In this document: piece by piece, positions 44,854 to 54,011 of the stretch
Numbering within the stretch: the stretch's first letter is position 1
Layout of the letters: each line of letters opens with the position of its first letter
Assembly (NCBI GenBank): GCA_947586835.1
Contig: CANPXT010000007.1
Location: 1 to 64,000, forward strand
From: an uncultured Alphaproteobacteria bacterium
GTDB taxonomy: Bacteria > Pseudomonadota > Alphaproteobacteria > CAAHEQ01 > UBA3637
Length of the DNA stretch: 64,000 nucleotides
Direction of reading: 5' to 3'
Notes under the pieces: model-generated
Told to the model about the DNA's origin: nothing
The model's database searches: none
What the model saw: only the letters and a program-made list of their open reading frames with translations
Made by a program: the position numbers and the translations under genes

Positions 44854-45426
44854 ATGACTGCGGATAAATTTGAAAATTTTACTGCTTTGCATGCATCTTA
44901 TTTGAAACGGGTTTTCGATATTATGCCCGCCCCGGGGCAATCTCACTCTTTATGTTTAATTCCGCAATCGAATAACACACCGGAAGTTGAGCAATATGCC
45001 TGCGATTTGGTGGATTATTTTATCGGGGCAAAATCGGTGATTAAATATGTGTACGGCCCGCATAAAAATGATTGGTATTTAGGCTGTCGGAATCAGGAAG
45101 CACAAAAAAAATTAAATGTGTTGATTGATTTAATGATTTACAATAAAAGAAAAAAAGAAATTTTAACCCGTTTAAATCATTGCTTTGAAGGGACGTTTGT
45201 TTACGGAAAAGATAATCACCCGCAAGCGTGTTTCATACCACATAAAAAAACGGAAAATCTTTCAAAAACACAACAACAGCTGGCAACTTATTTCGGTTGG
45301 AAAAAAGATGAAAAAAACATTTTTTGGAGTGTTAATCTCGGTCTTTCCGCCCGCCTCATAACAGATATGAAACAACAAACAAACTTACAACTTAAAAAAT
45401 CTCTTTATCAAGTAAAAAACCGTTAA
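44854..45426 (+). CDS. Hypothetical protein, 190 residues
   Basis: I do not recognise this protein. It begins MTADKFENFTALHASYLKRVF, with GAAGGAG upstream. It is mixed alpha/beta in character, with no signal peptide and no membrane segments. It has two notable stretches, FIGAKSVIKYVYGPHKNDWYL and YFGWKKDEKNIFWSVNLGL. It converges with the zincin/VWA gene, with only three bases between the two stop codons. It is separated from cysN by 77 bases, so it need not belong to the sulfur operon. Confidence 0.7.
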   Translation: MTADKFENFTALHASYLKRVFDIMPAPGQSHSLCLIPQSNNTPEVEQYACDLVDYFIGAKSVIKYVYGPHKNDWYLGCRNQEAQKKLNVLIDLMIYNKRKKEILTRLNHCFEGTFVYGKDNHPQACFIPHKKTENLSKTQQQLATYFGWKKDEKNIFWSVNLGLSARLITDMKQQTNLQLKKSLYQVKNR

Positions 45427-45429
45427 AAC

Positions 45430-48069
45430 TTAACGGTGCTTCACTTTTTCCAATACTGTCGACAAACTTTTTTTCTTCCATTGACTCGTCGTGACGGGAA
45501 GGCGTTTCATATCCGTGATTCGTTCCTTTAACAACTTTTTCAAAGCGGGCAAAATATCTTCGGCTTTCTTGCAATCAGCCCAGACAATTCCTTTGGTTCC
45601 CTTATATTCGGCTCTATCCAGCTTTAATTTGTCCAAACAGTTGTCCTCATAACAAAATTTCCACGGCAAACTGATCCAGTTAAACGTTGTGAACAAAGAG
45701 TAATCCATCAACTTATTTAAGGCCGGACGCGCCATTTTTTCATCATTATGTCCGCCGTCGGTAATATAAAAGAAATGAACCGCTCCCTCTTTTTCAAAAC
45801 GCGTATGTCGCGCCGTAATTTTTTGAAGCGCACTGATGGTTGCATCATAAATTTCATCACCGATACTGCACACATCTTTCTGTTTAAAGAGAGCACCCAA
45901 ATTACCGGTAATTTCCTTATCATTCATACCGGGTTCTGCCAAAAACCAAGCCGGGTTTGTCATAACGCCCACATACACGTTAAAACAATCATTTTTCCGA
46001 ACGGCTTCATATAACAAACAACCTATTTCCAGCGCAAATTTTGAATAACCGCTTGCTTCGACACTGCCGGAAACATCAATAAATACACAAATATCAATCG
46101 GCGCTTTCTTGATTTTCGGCGCTACCGGATTTTTGTAATGTTTATAGTCATCAAAACCGATTTGTCGTCCGGTCATTTGTTTAATCAACAAACTTTGAAC
46201 CGATTGAATATCCAAAGAATCATTCAACGCACCTTCGGGTATTAACTCATGTTTTTTTTCGTGTTTATCATCTAAATAAATGCTCTTTAATTGCGCGAAT
46301 AAATCTTTCAAGGCTTTTAATTCCGATGGATATTTTGCAATAATTTGATTATAGGCATTTATATCTTTTTGAAACACCGGTTTTTGAAAATCATCGGAAA
46401 AAGAAGGCGTCCAATCACTCATATTTTCTGGTTGCCGTTTCTGTTTTTCCTGTCTCTCCTTTTGTTGGTTTGCTTCGTCAATAATGCTTTTCACATCTTT
46501 GCCGTCATCCGAATCGGCAACTTGTTTTTGCCGTGCACGTTGATTATTTTGTTCGTTTTGCTCGGCCGCATCGGCTTGTTGTTTTGAATTTTCCGATTGT
46601 TTTGAATCTTTCGATTGTTTGGAATTTTCCGATTGTTTGGAATTTGCTTTTCGCGGCAATTTTAAACTTGACCCGCCGGCACCCTCATTATCCCGACGAT
46701 TTTGATCGGCGTTTTGACTTTCCTGAAACTCCTTTGAAATTTCCTTATCTTCTTGCTTTTGAGCCAATTTTTGATACATTTTTTCGCAGGTCTCTTTAAA
46801 AAATCGATTATAAATATCATCAACAATTTCCTGACGGGCCCGCGATGCCGCCTCAATTTTTTGAATCACATAAGAACGGGAGGAATGAATATCCAACGGT
46901 ATTTGATAACTTTGAAGCCGCGCGGATAAAGCCGTCATTTCATTTAAAACTTCTTGCCTTGAAATAACACGCCCGTTTTGATCATACCCCTGCAGCCAAT
47001 CAACATGAATACCCAGTTTTTCCCACTCTGCTCGTTTGTTTTCAAACAATCCGTTATTTGAATAAAAAGCCTCGCGCAACACGTTTTTCATATTTGAAAA
47101 TTCGGATGAAGGCGTTCTTTCGTTTTGCGCCATTTCTTCAAAACCCTGATTGATTTTTTGCGCCAATTTTTTGGAGCTCGCTTCATTTTCAAACAAATGT
47201 CCCGCAATTAACAAACTTTGCGCCTCTATGGCACACACATCATACCGCAAATCCTGATGATACAACCCCTCATCCGTTAACAAACACCCGAAACCGCTGG
47301 CAAAACTGTTTTCGGCTTCATCATACACATAAAAATGAAGCTGAACCAAAACCGATAATTTAAAAAGTTCTTTTTCTTCTTCGGGCGTTAAATGAGGCTT
47401 TTTTTCCAATGCCTCAATGCGTTCCAATGTTTTCGTGCGCCACGGCGTAACCATTTTACTGCCGCACGAATGCGCTAACTCATGAAACACGGCCGCACGC
47501 GCATGTTCCAACCCCATCAGCAAGGCAAACAACATATCCATATTCACCAATTTTTGATCGGGTGAAAAATAATAGCCGATACCCGGATAATTCGTGCCGC
47601 CCCACCGAATTTTCATCGTATCATACACAAACCCGCGCGAGGCCAACATCACCGTAACATTTTGAAGCTCTTGCCGCATCACATCGGTTTCTTTGATTTG
47701 TTCCCAAATACGGCTATTGATTAAGCCGTTTTCCGATTGATTTTCCGCCGGCCACGTTTTCATAATTTTCACATCGGAAGCAATTCTGATTAACGCCAAC
47801 GCCCAAACATATTGCAGCAACGGGGAATTGAGTTCGATTTTTTCTTTAACCGCCCCTTGTAAATAAGCCTGATTGGCCAAAGCCAACTGTTTTTTCAAAA
47901 CCGAATCGTTTGCCTCATTCAAAGCCGCCGCCGTCTTTTGAATTTCCGTTAACATCAGCTGATAAAACTGATCATCAACTTTTTGATTCAAAAAGGCAAA
48001 ACTTGTTGCTTGCCGCAAACGCGTCATTTTTTCTTTCATAATCGTTTGAAGGGAGCAATCGGTCATCAA
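45430..48069 (-). CDS. Zincin-like and VWA-domain protein (MoxR partner)
   Basis: The protein has 879 residues. The first 350 residues contain a zinc-protease-like motif HELAH (residues 196-200, VFHELAHSCGSK). A Lys/Gln/Ser-rich linker spans about residues 440-550 (SKQSENSKQSKDSKQ). The C-terminal domain is a von Willebrand A fold with the metal-binding DVSGS (665-669) in DICVFIDVSGSVEASG and a later FYITDGGHND. Proteins that pair a metallopeptidase-like domain with VWA usually work with a MoxR AAA+ ATPase, which is found two genes upstream. Whether it still cleaves anything is unknown. No signal peptide, so cytoplasmic. Confidence 0.8.
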   Translation of the reverse strand: MMTDCSLQTIMKEKMTRLRQATSFAFLNQKVDDQFYQLMLTEIQKTAAALNEANDSVLKKQLALANQAYLQGAVKEKIELNSPLLQYVWALALIRIASDVKIMKTWPAENQSENGLINSRIWEQIKETDVMRQELQNVTVMLASRGFVYDTMKIRWGGTNYPGIGYYFSPDQKLVNMDMLFALLMGLEHARAAVFHELAHSCGSKMVTPWRTKTLERIEALEKKPHLTPEEEKELFKLSVLVQLHFYVYDEAENSFASGFGCLLTDEGLYHQDLRYDVCAIEAQSLLIAGHLFENEASSKKLAQKINQGFEEMAQNERTPSSEFSNMKNVLREAFYSNNGLFENKRAEWEKLGIHVDWLQGYDQNGRVISRQEVLNEMTALSARLQSYQIPLDIHSSRSYVIQKIEAASRARQEIVDDIYNRFFKETCEKMYQKLAQKQEDKEISKEFQESQNADQNRRDNEGAGGSSLKLPRKANSKQSENSKQSKDSKQSENSKQQADAAEQNEQNNQRARQKQVADSDDGKDVKSIIDEANQQKERQEKQKRQPENMSDWTPSFSDDFQKPVFQKDINAYNQIIAKYPSELKALKDLFAQLKSIYLDDKHEKKHELIPEGALNDSLDIQSVQSLLIKQMTGRQIGFDDYKHYKNPVAPKIKKAPIDICVFIDVSGSVEASGYSKFALEIGCLLYEAVRKNDCFNVYVGVMTNPAWFLAEPGMNDKEITGNLGALFKQKDVCSIGDEIYDATISALQKITARHTRFEKEGAVHFFYITDGGHNDEKMARPALNKLMDYSLFTTFNWISLPWKFCYEDNCLDKLKLDRAEYKGTKGIVWADCKKAEDILPALKKLLKERITDMKRLPVTTSQWKKKSLSTVLEKVKHR

Positions 48070-48081
48070 AAAATCTCTGTT

Positions 48082-48369
48082 TTAAAAATCACCGTAAAAA
48101 ACACGGCAAAAACGAGGGGTTCGTTTTAAAATATCCGTTAAAACCGGTTTGTTGATTAAATAAGCAGAAACCAATAAATCAGATCGGGTTTGTAACGCTT
48201 CTTCAAAATCGGTAACGTTTTGAACCTGATAAACGGCCTTTGTTTCGGCCAGCTCATTTAACACCCAATTTTCCGAAACGGCATAAACTTCGCAAAGCCC
48301 TATTTTTTCATACGGTTGTTCTTTGATTTTGCTTAACAACACACCGCGCATCAACGTGCTTTTTTTCAA
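48082..48369 (-). CDS. Small protein between AAA+ and VWA genes
   Basis: The protein has 95 residues and is not recognised. It starts MKKSTLMRGVLLSKIKEQPYEKIGLCEVYAV; the ATG overlaps the ATPase stop as ATGA. The zincin/VWA gene follows after 12 bases. The tight packing suggests it is part of the same complex, perhaps an adaptor. No membrane or export signal is seen. Confidence 0.75.
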   Translation of the reverse strand: MKKSTLMRGVLLSKIKEQPYEKIGLCEVYAVSENWVLNELAETKAVYQVQNVTDFEEALQTRSDLLVSAYLINKPVLTDILKRTPRFCRVFYGDF

Positions 48370-51104
48370 CTTCTGCCTCCTTCCCGACCTTGGGACGAAA
48401 TTGTTTTTTTCGCCGTCGGTACCCGACGCTTTCCTTCCGATGATCCGCCCGCTCTTAACGGCAAAGCGCCTGACACCTTATCAAACATAATAATTTGTTC
48501 GATATCATAACCCTTCTTCGCCATTTTTTTCATCTCATCATTTGCGTTTTCAAGAAGCAATTTATTCATTAACATTTCTTCCACGCCGAAGATATCATCT
48601 TCCAAAAACTGCTCGACGGTTCTTGCCAAATTTTTCTGACAAGAGGGACTGCTTCTGTCGATATACATGCGATTCGGAGAAGAAAACACTTTTAAAACCG
48701 CCGGATTAACCGTGTTTCCCGCCACAAGAAGTTTGTTTTTGTTCTGATTATATATCAATAACAAATGAACGGGTTTCAGCGTTGTTAAATCCGTTGTTTT
48801 GGCAAACATGGCCCGAATCGGTCCCGTCTGAACAGATTTCTCTTCTTGCCACATTCCAAAAAGTTTTTCCGCATATTCCTCAATTTCCCTAAAAGAATCT
48901 TCCTTAACAGAATCCGATTTCTTCTTCGACGCAGGCTTATTCGACTCTGCAAAAGAGGCCTCATACAAAGAAAATAACCGTTCTATATTTTGATTTTTTA
49001 ATTGATGAATGCTTAAAGATAACAATAAGTTTTCCGTTGAAATGAGCGTCCCTTGCTCATTTTCCTGCATCTTCTTCGAAGGCATCTTAAAATCTGCAAT
49101 CGGCTGAATCAGGTTTGCTTTAACGGAATCCGGATTTTCATTAAAAACCAATAAATTCGATTGTTTCGCTTCTTTTTGATCCGTCAAAACATTTAATGCG
49201 GCCGCTAACGTGCTGATCGGCAAAACGGAATCATTTGTTTCATCTTCCAACTCGGGATATTTGTTTTTCAAAACGGCAACAAGCGCATCTCTTAAACTGC
49301 GATGAGCCATATTTGCGCCGAGGATTGTTTGAGAAATATCCACATTATATAAATCGGCAATCGTTTCACCGTTTGTTCGGGCTTCCAAAGTATTTTTACG
49401 GAAAATTAAATTCATATACCCCAATTCCAAAGCAGCATGATACATTCTGTCAACTTCCGTTTCATCAATTTTGCGCACGCCTTTATCAACGGGACAAAAT
49501 GTCATATATAACCAATCGGCAATCACTTTTTCCAAATTATTTCCACGCGTTTTATATCGCAACAGTTCCTCCTGCTGCGCATCGGACGGGGGATTTTGAT
49601 TTGTCTGCGCTTTAAAACTCGGAAAAGCCGACATATTTGAAACAGGCGCCTTCATATGCTCTGCCTCAATGAAAAAATAGGGAACGGTTCTGAAATCAAT
49701 CATCCGTTTAGATAAATATGCATCATATTCCGGATCGATATCCGGTTTATTATTCATTTTAAGATAAGTACCCCGCTGATGCGCCAATTCTTTCACTTCA
49801 TACAGAAAACGCCCTAATCTTTCCGATAATTTAATTATTTTATCGGCATTAGCAATATTCATTTTTTGCCATGAAGGAATGTCTTTTTTTTCTTGCTCCG
49901 TTAAACCGATTTCACGAACTTTTTGCAAGAAATCGATAAAATTCTCTTGTTTGGCTTCATCTTCTTTCACATTAAAAGCATCGCGCAAAATAACACCCGG
50001 CACACCGCCCATTAAATAGCTGCAAATCATATCGGCATAATCCGCAGGTGTTAAATCGGGAATGGTTTTCAAAGCAAACCCTTCCGGCACACGCGATAAA
50101 AACGGATCGTTAAACAATTGCGATCCCATACCTTCAATGGCTTGGTTTCCCGTAAAATTCAAATAAAACGTTTCGGGGATTTTATCTTTATCAATTATAA
50201 TTTCCCGATTATCGGCACCCGTTATTTTAAATTGTGTGACACCCGGGGAATTTAAAAAATTCAATAAGCCGTATAAATTATCCAACGTGCCGAATTTGGC
50301 TCGATTTAATTCATCTAAAATCACGGGACGGCCGTAATCGGGTGATGCGGGATCAAACACGCGAAACAACTCGCCGTCTTTCATAACAATGCCAATGTTT
50401 GATTTATCCGACGTAACGGAAATATTTTCTTTTTGGCAAATATCATTCAACGTTTTTTGAAAAACCTGCATATGATATTCATGCTCATGCATGGTTTTTC
50501 CGTTAAACCGCACGGCAGACCAATCAACACTGACACGCCCGTTTTCATCTTCCTTCACGGCCGCACCCGCCACGCTTTTTAACAACGCCAGACTTTCATC
50601 GGATAAACCGTCTGCCCGCTGCATGTTGCGATACTTTATTTTCACATCGATGGCCGCTTTTTCGCGGTTGGCGGAAGAAGAATCAAACTCGGGATTTTCA
50701 AACAACGTTTTGGCATCTTTTTCAGAGCAATCGACCAACAATGCCCCTTTTTGATGCGTGATTCGCCCCCAATTGACAAAACAAAAAGTTTTACCCGTTC
50801 CCGGCGCACCCAAAAAACCGGATGCCCACGTTTTTTGACGGTTATTATCGGCTTTGTTTCGCTTATCAATTTCATCATTTGCGGCTGCCAACATACTTCG
50901 AACCGGCAGTTGACGAATATAGAGCCCATAGGCATAATCATTTAACGAAACACCGACCGGCGGCTCAACATTTGTTGCAATATGTATCGGTAAAGAAGCA
51001 TCGGCACGCACACCCAATTCCGGCTGATACTCTTTTTTATCTATTCCCTGATGAACAATATCAATTAACGGATATTCCGGCGTTCCCAAAACAAATTCAC
51101 TCAT
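48366..51104 (-). CDS. MoxR-type AAA+ ATPase, large
   Basis: The protein has 912 residues, much longer than typical MoxR proteins (about 330). Walker A is GAPGTGKT at residues 99-106 (ASGFLGAPGTGKTFCFVNWG). Walker B is VILDELNRAKFGTLDNLYGLLNFL near residue 262, followed by a sensor region TFYLNFTGNQAIEGMGSQLFND and an Arg-containing PFLSRVPEGF segment. The long second half is helical and unlike known domains, with SKKKSDSVKEDSFREIEEYAEKLF. It is the first gene of the operon and has a perfect promoter. Such ATPases remodel partners carrying VWA domains. Confidence 0.82.
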   Translation of the reverse strand: MSEFVLGTPEYPLIDIVHQGIDKKEYQPELGVRADASLPIHIATNVEPPVGVSLNDYAYGLYIRQLPVRSMLAAANDEIDKRNKADNNRQKTWASGFLGAPGTGKTFCFVNWGRITHQKGALLVDCSEKDAKTLFENPEFDSSSANREKAAIDVKIKYRNMQRADGLSDESLALLKSVAGAAVKEDENGRVSVDWSAVRFNGKTMHEHEYHMQVFQKTLNDICQKENISVTSDKSNIGIVMKDGELFRVFDPASPDYGRPVILDELNRAKFGTLDNLYGLLNFLNSPGVTQFKITGADNREIIIDKDKIPETFYLNFTGNQAIEGMGSQLFNDPFLSRVPEGFALKTIPDLTPADYADMICSYLMGGVPGVILRDAFNVKEDEAKQENFIDFLQKVREIGLTEQEKKDIPSWQKMNIANADKIIKLSERLGRFLYEVKELAHQRGTYLKMNNKPDIDPEYDAYLSKRMIDFRTVPYFFIEAEHMKAPVSNMSAFPSFKAQTNQNPPSDAQQEELLRYKTRGNNLEKVIADWLYMTFCPVDKGVRKIDETEVDRMYHAALELGYMNLIFRKNTLEARTNGETIADLYNVDISQTILGANMAHRSLRDALVAVLKNKYPELEDETNDSVLPISTLAAALNVLTDQKEAKQSNLLVFNENPDSVKANLIQPIADFKMPSKKMQENEQGTLISTENLLLSLSIHQLKNQNIERLFSLYEASFAESNKPASKKKSDSVKEDSFREIEEYAEKLFGMWQEEKSVQTGPIRAMFAKTTDLTTLKPVHLLLIYNQNKNKLLVAGNTVNPAVLKVFSSPNRMYIDRSSPSCQKNLARTVEQFLEDDIFGVEEMLMNKLLLENANDEMKKMAKKGYDIEQIIMFDKVSGALPLRAGGSSEGKRRVPTAKKTISSQGREGGRS

Positions 51105-51138
51105 AATCGGCTCCGAATTTATTACAAAATACAGCGGT

Positions 51139-51167
51139 ATTATATCAGAAAAATATTTTTATGTCAA
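51139..51167 (-). promoter_or_regulatory. Consensus sigma-70 promoter of the AAA+/VWA operon
   Basis: On the minus strand TTGACA (51167-51162) and TATAAT (51144-51139) are exactly 17 bp apart: a perfect consensus promoter. Transcription should begin near 51131, giving a leader of about 27 bases. Confidence 0.85.
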
Positions 51168-51172
51168 CTTAT

Positions 51173-52624
51173 TTAATTTTTTATCCGTTCCAGATGTTTT
51201 TTTCGAATAATCTGCCTGATTTTCACTTTTAACGCATAGTCTAAATTTTTTATTTTTTGAATGTGAATGTCATACATTTTTCGGGAACAATCATAATTCA
51301 ACCCCATATAAAGAAGCGGCAACAAGTGCATATCATTTAAAATTTTCAGCACATTTTCATCTTGTGCGGCTTTCATAATTTCATCTGCGTTTTGCTCTTT
51401 CACTTTATGAAACAAATAATAGGCATAAATTTGCCGATTACGCTTTTGAAGAAAATGCATTTTTTTCCGAATTTCCGGCTGACGATCCTCCGGGCTTTCT
51501 TTGACTGTTTTTTCAAACCAATCCTTCAGCTCTTTTTCAATTTGCGGTAATTGTTTTAAATCGAACCGCGCACCGTTATCCAGTAAAGCACGCGCCATTT
51601 TAAAAGAAGCTTCGTTTGCGTTTGAAAAAAGCGCATGTAACGGCAATTCATTCCATTTATCGGGACTGTTCACCGCAGCGCCATGCGATAACAGCAAACG
51701 AATAATTTTTTCTTTCTCTTGAACAATTTTTTCTTTATTCTTCCAATTCTCATCAACAAAAAGAGCTTCTTCTAACGGAGAAAAAAACCGCGAATGATAA
51801 TTAACATCGGCTTTATATTGCAGTAACAGGCGAACTGCCTCAAACTGTCCCACACGCGCGGCACACAATAAAGCCTTATTGTTGCTTTCCTGTGATTGAT
51901 GTAAATTTTTCTCCAAAAAAGGAATCATTTTAACGGCATCGAAATGAATCGCCGCCTCCAACAAAGAATCTTCCGCGCTTTCCTTAAAACCATACTTAAT
52001 AAACAATGAAAGCATTTCTTGTGATTGATATCCAATCGCCGTCAGCACATGTTCACAACCGGCAACAGAGCGAAAATTCACATCAGCATGCTTTTTCAAA
52101 AGATATTCCAGCATCTCGCAATCATTATTTCTTGCCGCCGCAAACAAAAGGGAATCGGCATCTTTATAATTCACTTTGGCGCCGTATTCGCACAACAATT
52201 TAACCGCTTGCAAATTCTTTTTCTGCACGGCCATATGAATGGGATACTTTTCAATTTTTAATGATGTCAGAAATCGATTAAATCCTTCATCTTTGTCATG
52301 CCAAATCATAAAATTCGGATCAACACCTTCTTTTAAAAATTCTTCCAACTTTTCTGCGCGACAATCACCGCGCACTTCATTTTGAAATTTCTCTATAATC
52401 GGATATTCTTTATAATATTTTTCTTTAAAATCATTTTCAACTTTTGCATCGATTTTTTTACGTTTTTCCGCTTCATCAAGAGTATTTATTCCGATCATTA
52501 TTGCCCGAACCCAATCTCTGTGAATATTATAACTGATTTGAGAAATTGATTTTCGATAAGTGCGCCATGTGGGAATGTGAGCCGTTCCCAAATATTTTTT
52601 TTCAAATAAATTCTCGAACCACAT
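51173..52624 (-). CDS. Ankyrin-repeat protein
   Basis: The protein has 483 residues. The ATG at 52624 has GAGGAA upstream; an in-frame TTG seven codons earlier is less likely. After an N-terminal part of about 110 residues come roughly eight ankyrin repeats (YPIHMAVQKKNLQAVKLLCEYGAKVNYKD, LFAAARNNDCEMLEYLLKKHADVNFRS, ALLCAARVGQFEAVRLLLQYKADVNYHS). The C-terminal 120 residues are rich in Lys and aromatic residues. No export signal. It could be a scaffold or an effector; ankyrin proteins are frequent in host-associated alphaproteobacteria. It lies upstream of the AAA+ operon on the same strand, but a strong promoter separates them. Confidence 0.85.
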   Translation of the reverse strand: MWFENLFEKKYLGTAHIPTWRTYRKSISQISYNIHRDWVRAIMIGINTLDEAEKRKKIDAKVENDFKEKYYKEYPIIEKFQNEVRGDCRAEKLEEFLKEGVDPNFMIWHDKDEGFNRFLTSLKIEKYPIHMAVQKKNLQAVKLLCEYGAKVNYKDADSLLFAAARNNDCEMLEYLLKKHADVNFRSVAGCEHVLTAIGYQSQEMLSLFIKYGFKESAEDSLLEAAIHFDAVKMIPFLEKNLHQSQESNNKALLCAARVGQFEAVRLLLQYKADVNYHSRFFSPLEEALFVDENWKNKEKIVQEKEKIIRLLLSHGAAVNSPDKWNELPLHALFSNANEASFKMARALLDNGARFDLKQLPQIEKELKDWFEKTVKESPEDRQPEIRKKMHFLQKRNRQIYAYYLFHKVKEQNADEIMKAAQDENVLKILNDMHLLPLLYMGLNYDCSRKMYDIHIQKIKNLDYALKVKIRQIIRKKHLERIKN

Positions 52625-52668
52625 GTGCCGCCGTTCCTCACACAAAAAAGTGTTTTAAAAACAGAATT

Positions 52669-52697
52669 ATTTTAACAAAATTCAAAGAATAAGTCAA
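52669..52697 (-). promoter_or_regulatory. Promoter of the ankyrin gene
   Basis: On the minus strand TTGACT (52697-52692) and TAAAAT (52674-52669) are separated by 17 bp. Confidence 0.6.
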
Positions 52698-52703
52698 GTT
52701 ATT

Positions 52704-53333
52704 TTATAAATCCAGCTTACCGAAAACGGCAATTTTTGACCCTGTTAAACGCGCCCATAACCGATCACCGAAAGAATAATGCCACCACTCCGAAGGATAA
52801 TTGACAAAGCCTGCTTTTGTTAATGCCTCGCGCAAAATCAGCCGATTTTTTCTTTGTTCGGGCAGAACGGGATAATCAAAATCGGCCGTCTCATCAAACC
52901 CGCGCACAACACCGCCCATATCATATTCGACGCCCGTTTTGTCACAAAGCGTCACATCAACGGCGGCACCGCTTTGATGCCCGCTGCCCTGTCGATACGG
53001 ATTGGCACAAAAAACATCACATAAAGCAATAAATTCTTCCGATTGTTCATTCATTTCCGGATGAAGTGCTTTTTGTTCCCGAACCACTTTGTCCCAAAGC
53101 AATTTTTGTGCCTGAATCGGACGATAAGCTTCATAGATTTTAAAATAATAATTTTCGGGCAAAAACAATCGGGCATTTAACAACATTTGATATGTATATG
53201 TGCGAATACGCCGCTCTTTTGTAAATGTTTCATCAAAAAAAATAAAATCGGACGCGTTAATTTGCGTTAAACGCGGCGGATTTTCCACTTCCGTAATAAA
53301 CTCGGGTTCCGGTAAATTTGCATCGCTGAACAT
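52704..53333 (-). CDS. D-alanyl-D-alanine dipeptidase (VanX/DdpX family)
   Basis: The protein has 209 residues. The M15D zinc site is visible: EAYRPIQAQ with the conserved Arg, GSGHQSGAAVDVTLCD with His and Asp, and EWWHYSFG with the catalytic Glu and the third His ligand. The enzyme splits D-Ala-D-Ala, either to recycle cell-wall peptides or, in VanX, as part of vancomycin resistance. No vanH or vanA-like ligase is nearby and no signal peptide is visible, so wall recycling is more likely. Confidence 0.92.
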   Translation of the reverse strand: MFSDANLPEPEFITEVENPPRLTQINASDFIFFDETFTKERRIRTYTYQMLLNARLFLPENYYFKIYEAYRPIQAQKLLWDKVVREQKALHPEMNEQSEEFIALCDVFCANPYRQGSGHQSGAAVDVTLCDKTGVEYDMGGVVRGFDETADFDYPVLPEQRKNRLILREALTKAGFVNYPSEWWHYSFGDRLWARLTGSKIAVFGKLDL

Positions 53334-53349
53334 ATTTTTGTTTCCTTAT

Positions 53350-54000
53350 TTACCCACGCTGATTTTGATAAGATAACTGCCAAATCGGTATCTCTGATCG
53401 ACACACCGTTCGCATTTTTTCAAAATCTTTTTTAAACAAACAATATTGAACGCGCGGCTGATTTTCATAACCGCTTTTTTCAATAAATCCGACTGATTTT
53501 GCATTTAATTTTTCTGCCACACGCTTTGAATAAAAATTATCGGGATGTATTGTAAAATCAAGACGTTCAAACCGTTTAAAATAAATATTTAAAACATATT
53601 TTACTACCGCCGGAATTATACCCCGCCCCCCCTCATTCGGTGTAATAAAATATCCCAAATCTCCGTAAACAAGATGCTTATTTTGATCCAAATGCGGTAC
53701 CATATCAATTGCCACACCGCCGATTAACCGTTGATCGGGTGTGCAAACAGCCATTCGATAAGTCGCTCGCGGATTTTGATGCATTTCAAATGCATTTTTT
53801 TCAAAAAAAGTTTCTATTTTTTGATTTAATTTATTCGCATAGTTTCTTGCATCATACGGAACGGCCAACGCATAATAGGCATAATAATTTTTATCTTTTT
53901 GTTCTTTTTGATTCATTGCATTGGCAATTTCCGTTAATGCCGGTTGATCATAAATCGAAAATTCCCTTAACGTAAAATTTTTTTGATTTGTTTCAAACAT
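53350..54000 (-). CDS. GNAT acetyltransferase, RimJ/RimL type
   Basis: The protein has 216 residues. LREFSIYDQPALTEIANAMN begins the GNAT fold; GYFITPNEGGRGIIPAVVKYVL is the acetyl-CoA-binding segment, though the usual Q/R-G-x-G-x-A motif is altered to EGGRGI. FERLDFTIHPDNFYSKRVAEKLNAKSVG is the typical C-terminal part. Substrate unknown. The gene follows the GT2 gene closely on the same strand. Confidence 0.85.
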   Translation of the reverse strand: MFETNQKNFTLREFSIYDQPALTEIANAMNQKEQKDKNYYAYYALAVPYDARNYANKLNQKIETFFEKNAFEMHQNPRATYRMAVCTPDQRLIGGVAIDMVPHLDQNKHLVYGDLGYFITPNEGGRGIIPAVVKYVLNIYFKRFERLDFTIHPDNFYSKRVAEKLNAKSVGFIEKSGYENQPRVQYCLFKKDFEKMRTVCRSEIPIWQLSYQNQRG

Positions 54001-54011
54001 AGCTTGAAAAA

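Noticed and set aside
45392-45574. A short minus-strand frame between the hypothetical gene and the VWA gene
   Set aside because: It overlaps both real genes in another frame and has no ribosome-binding site.
52704-53333. The VanX-like gene as a vancomycin-resistance operon
   Set aside because: No D-lactate dehydrogenase, D-Ala-D-Lac ligase or two-component regulator lies nearby; a wall-recycling role is simpler.
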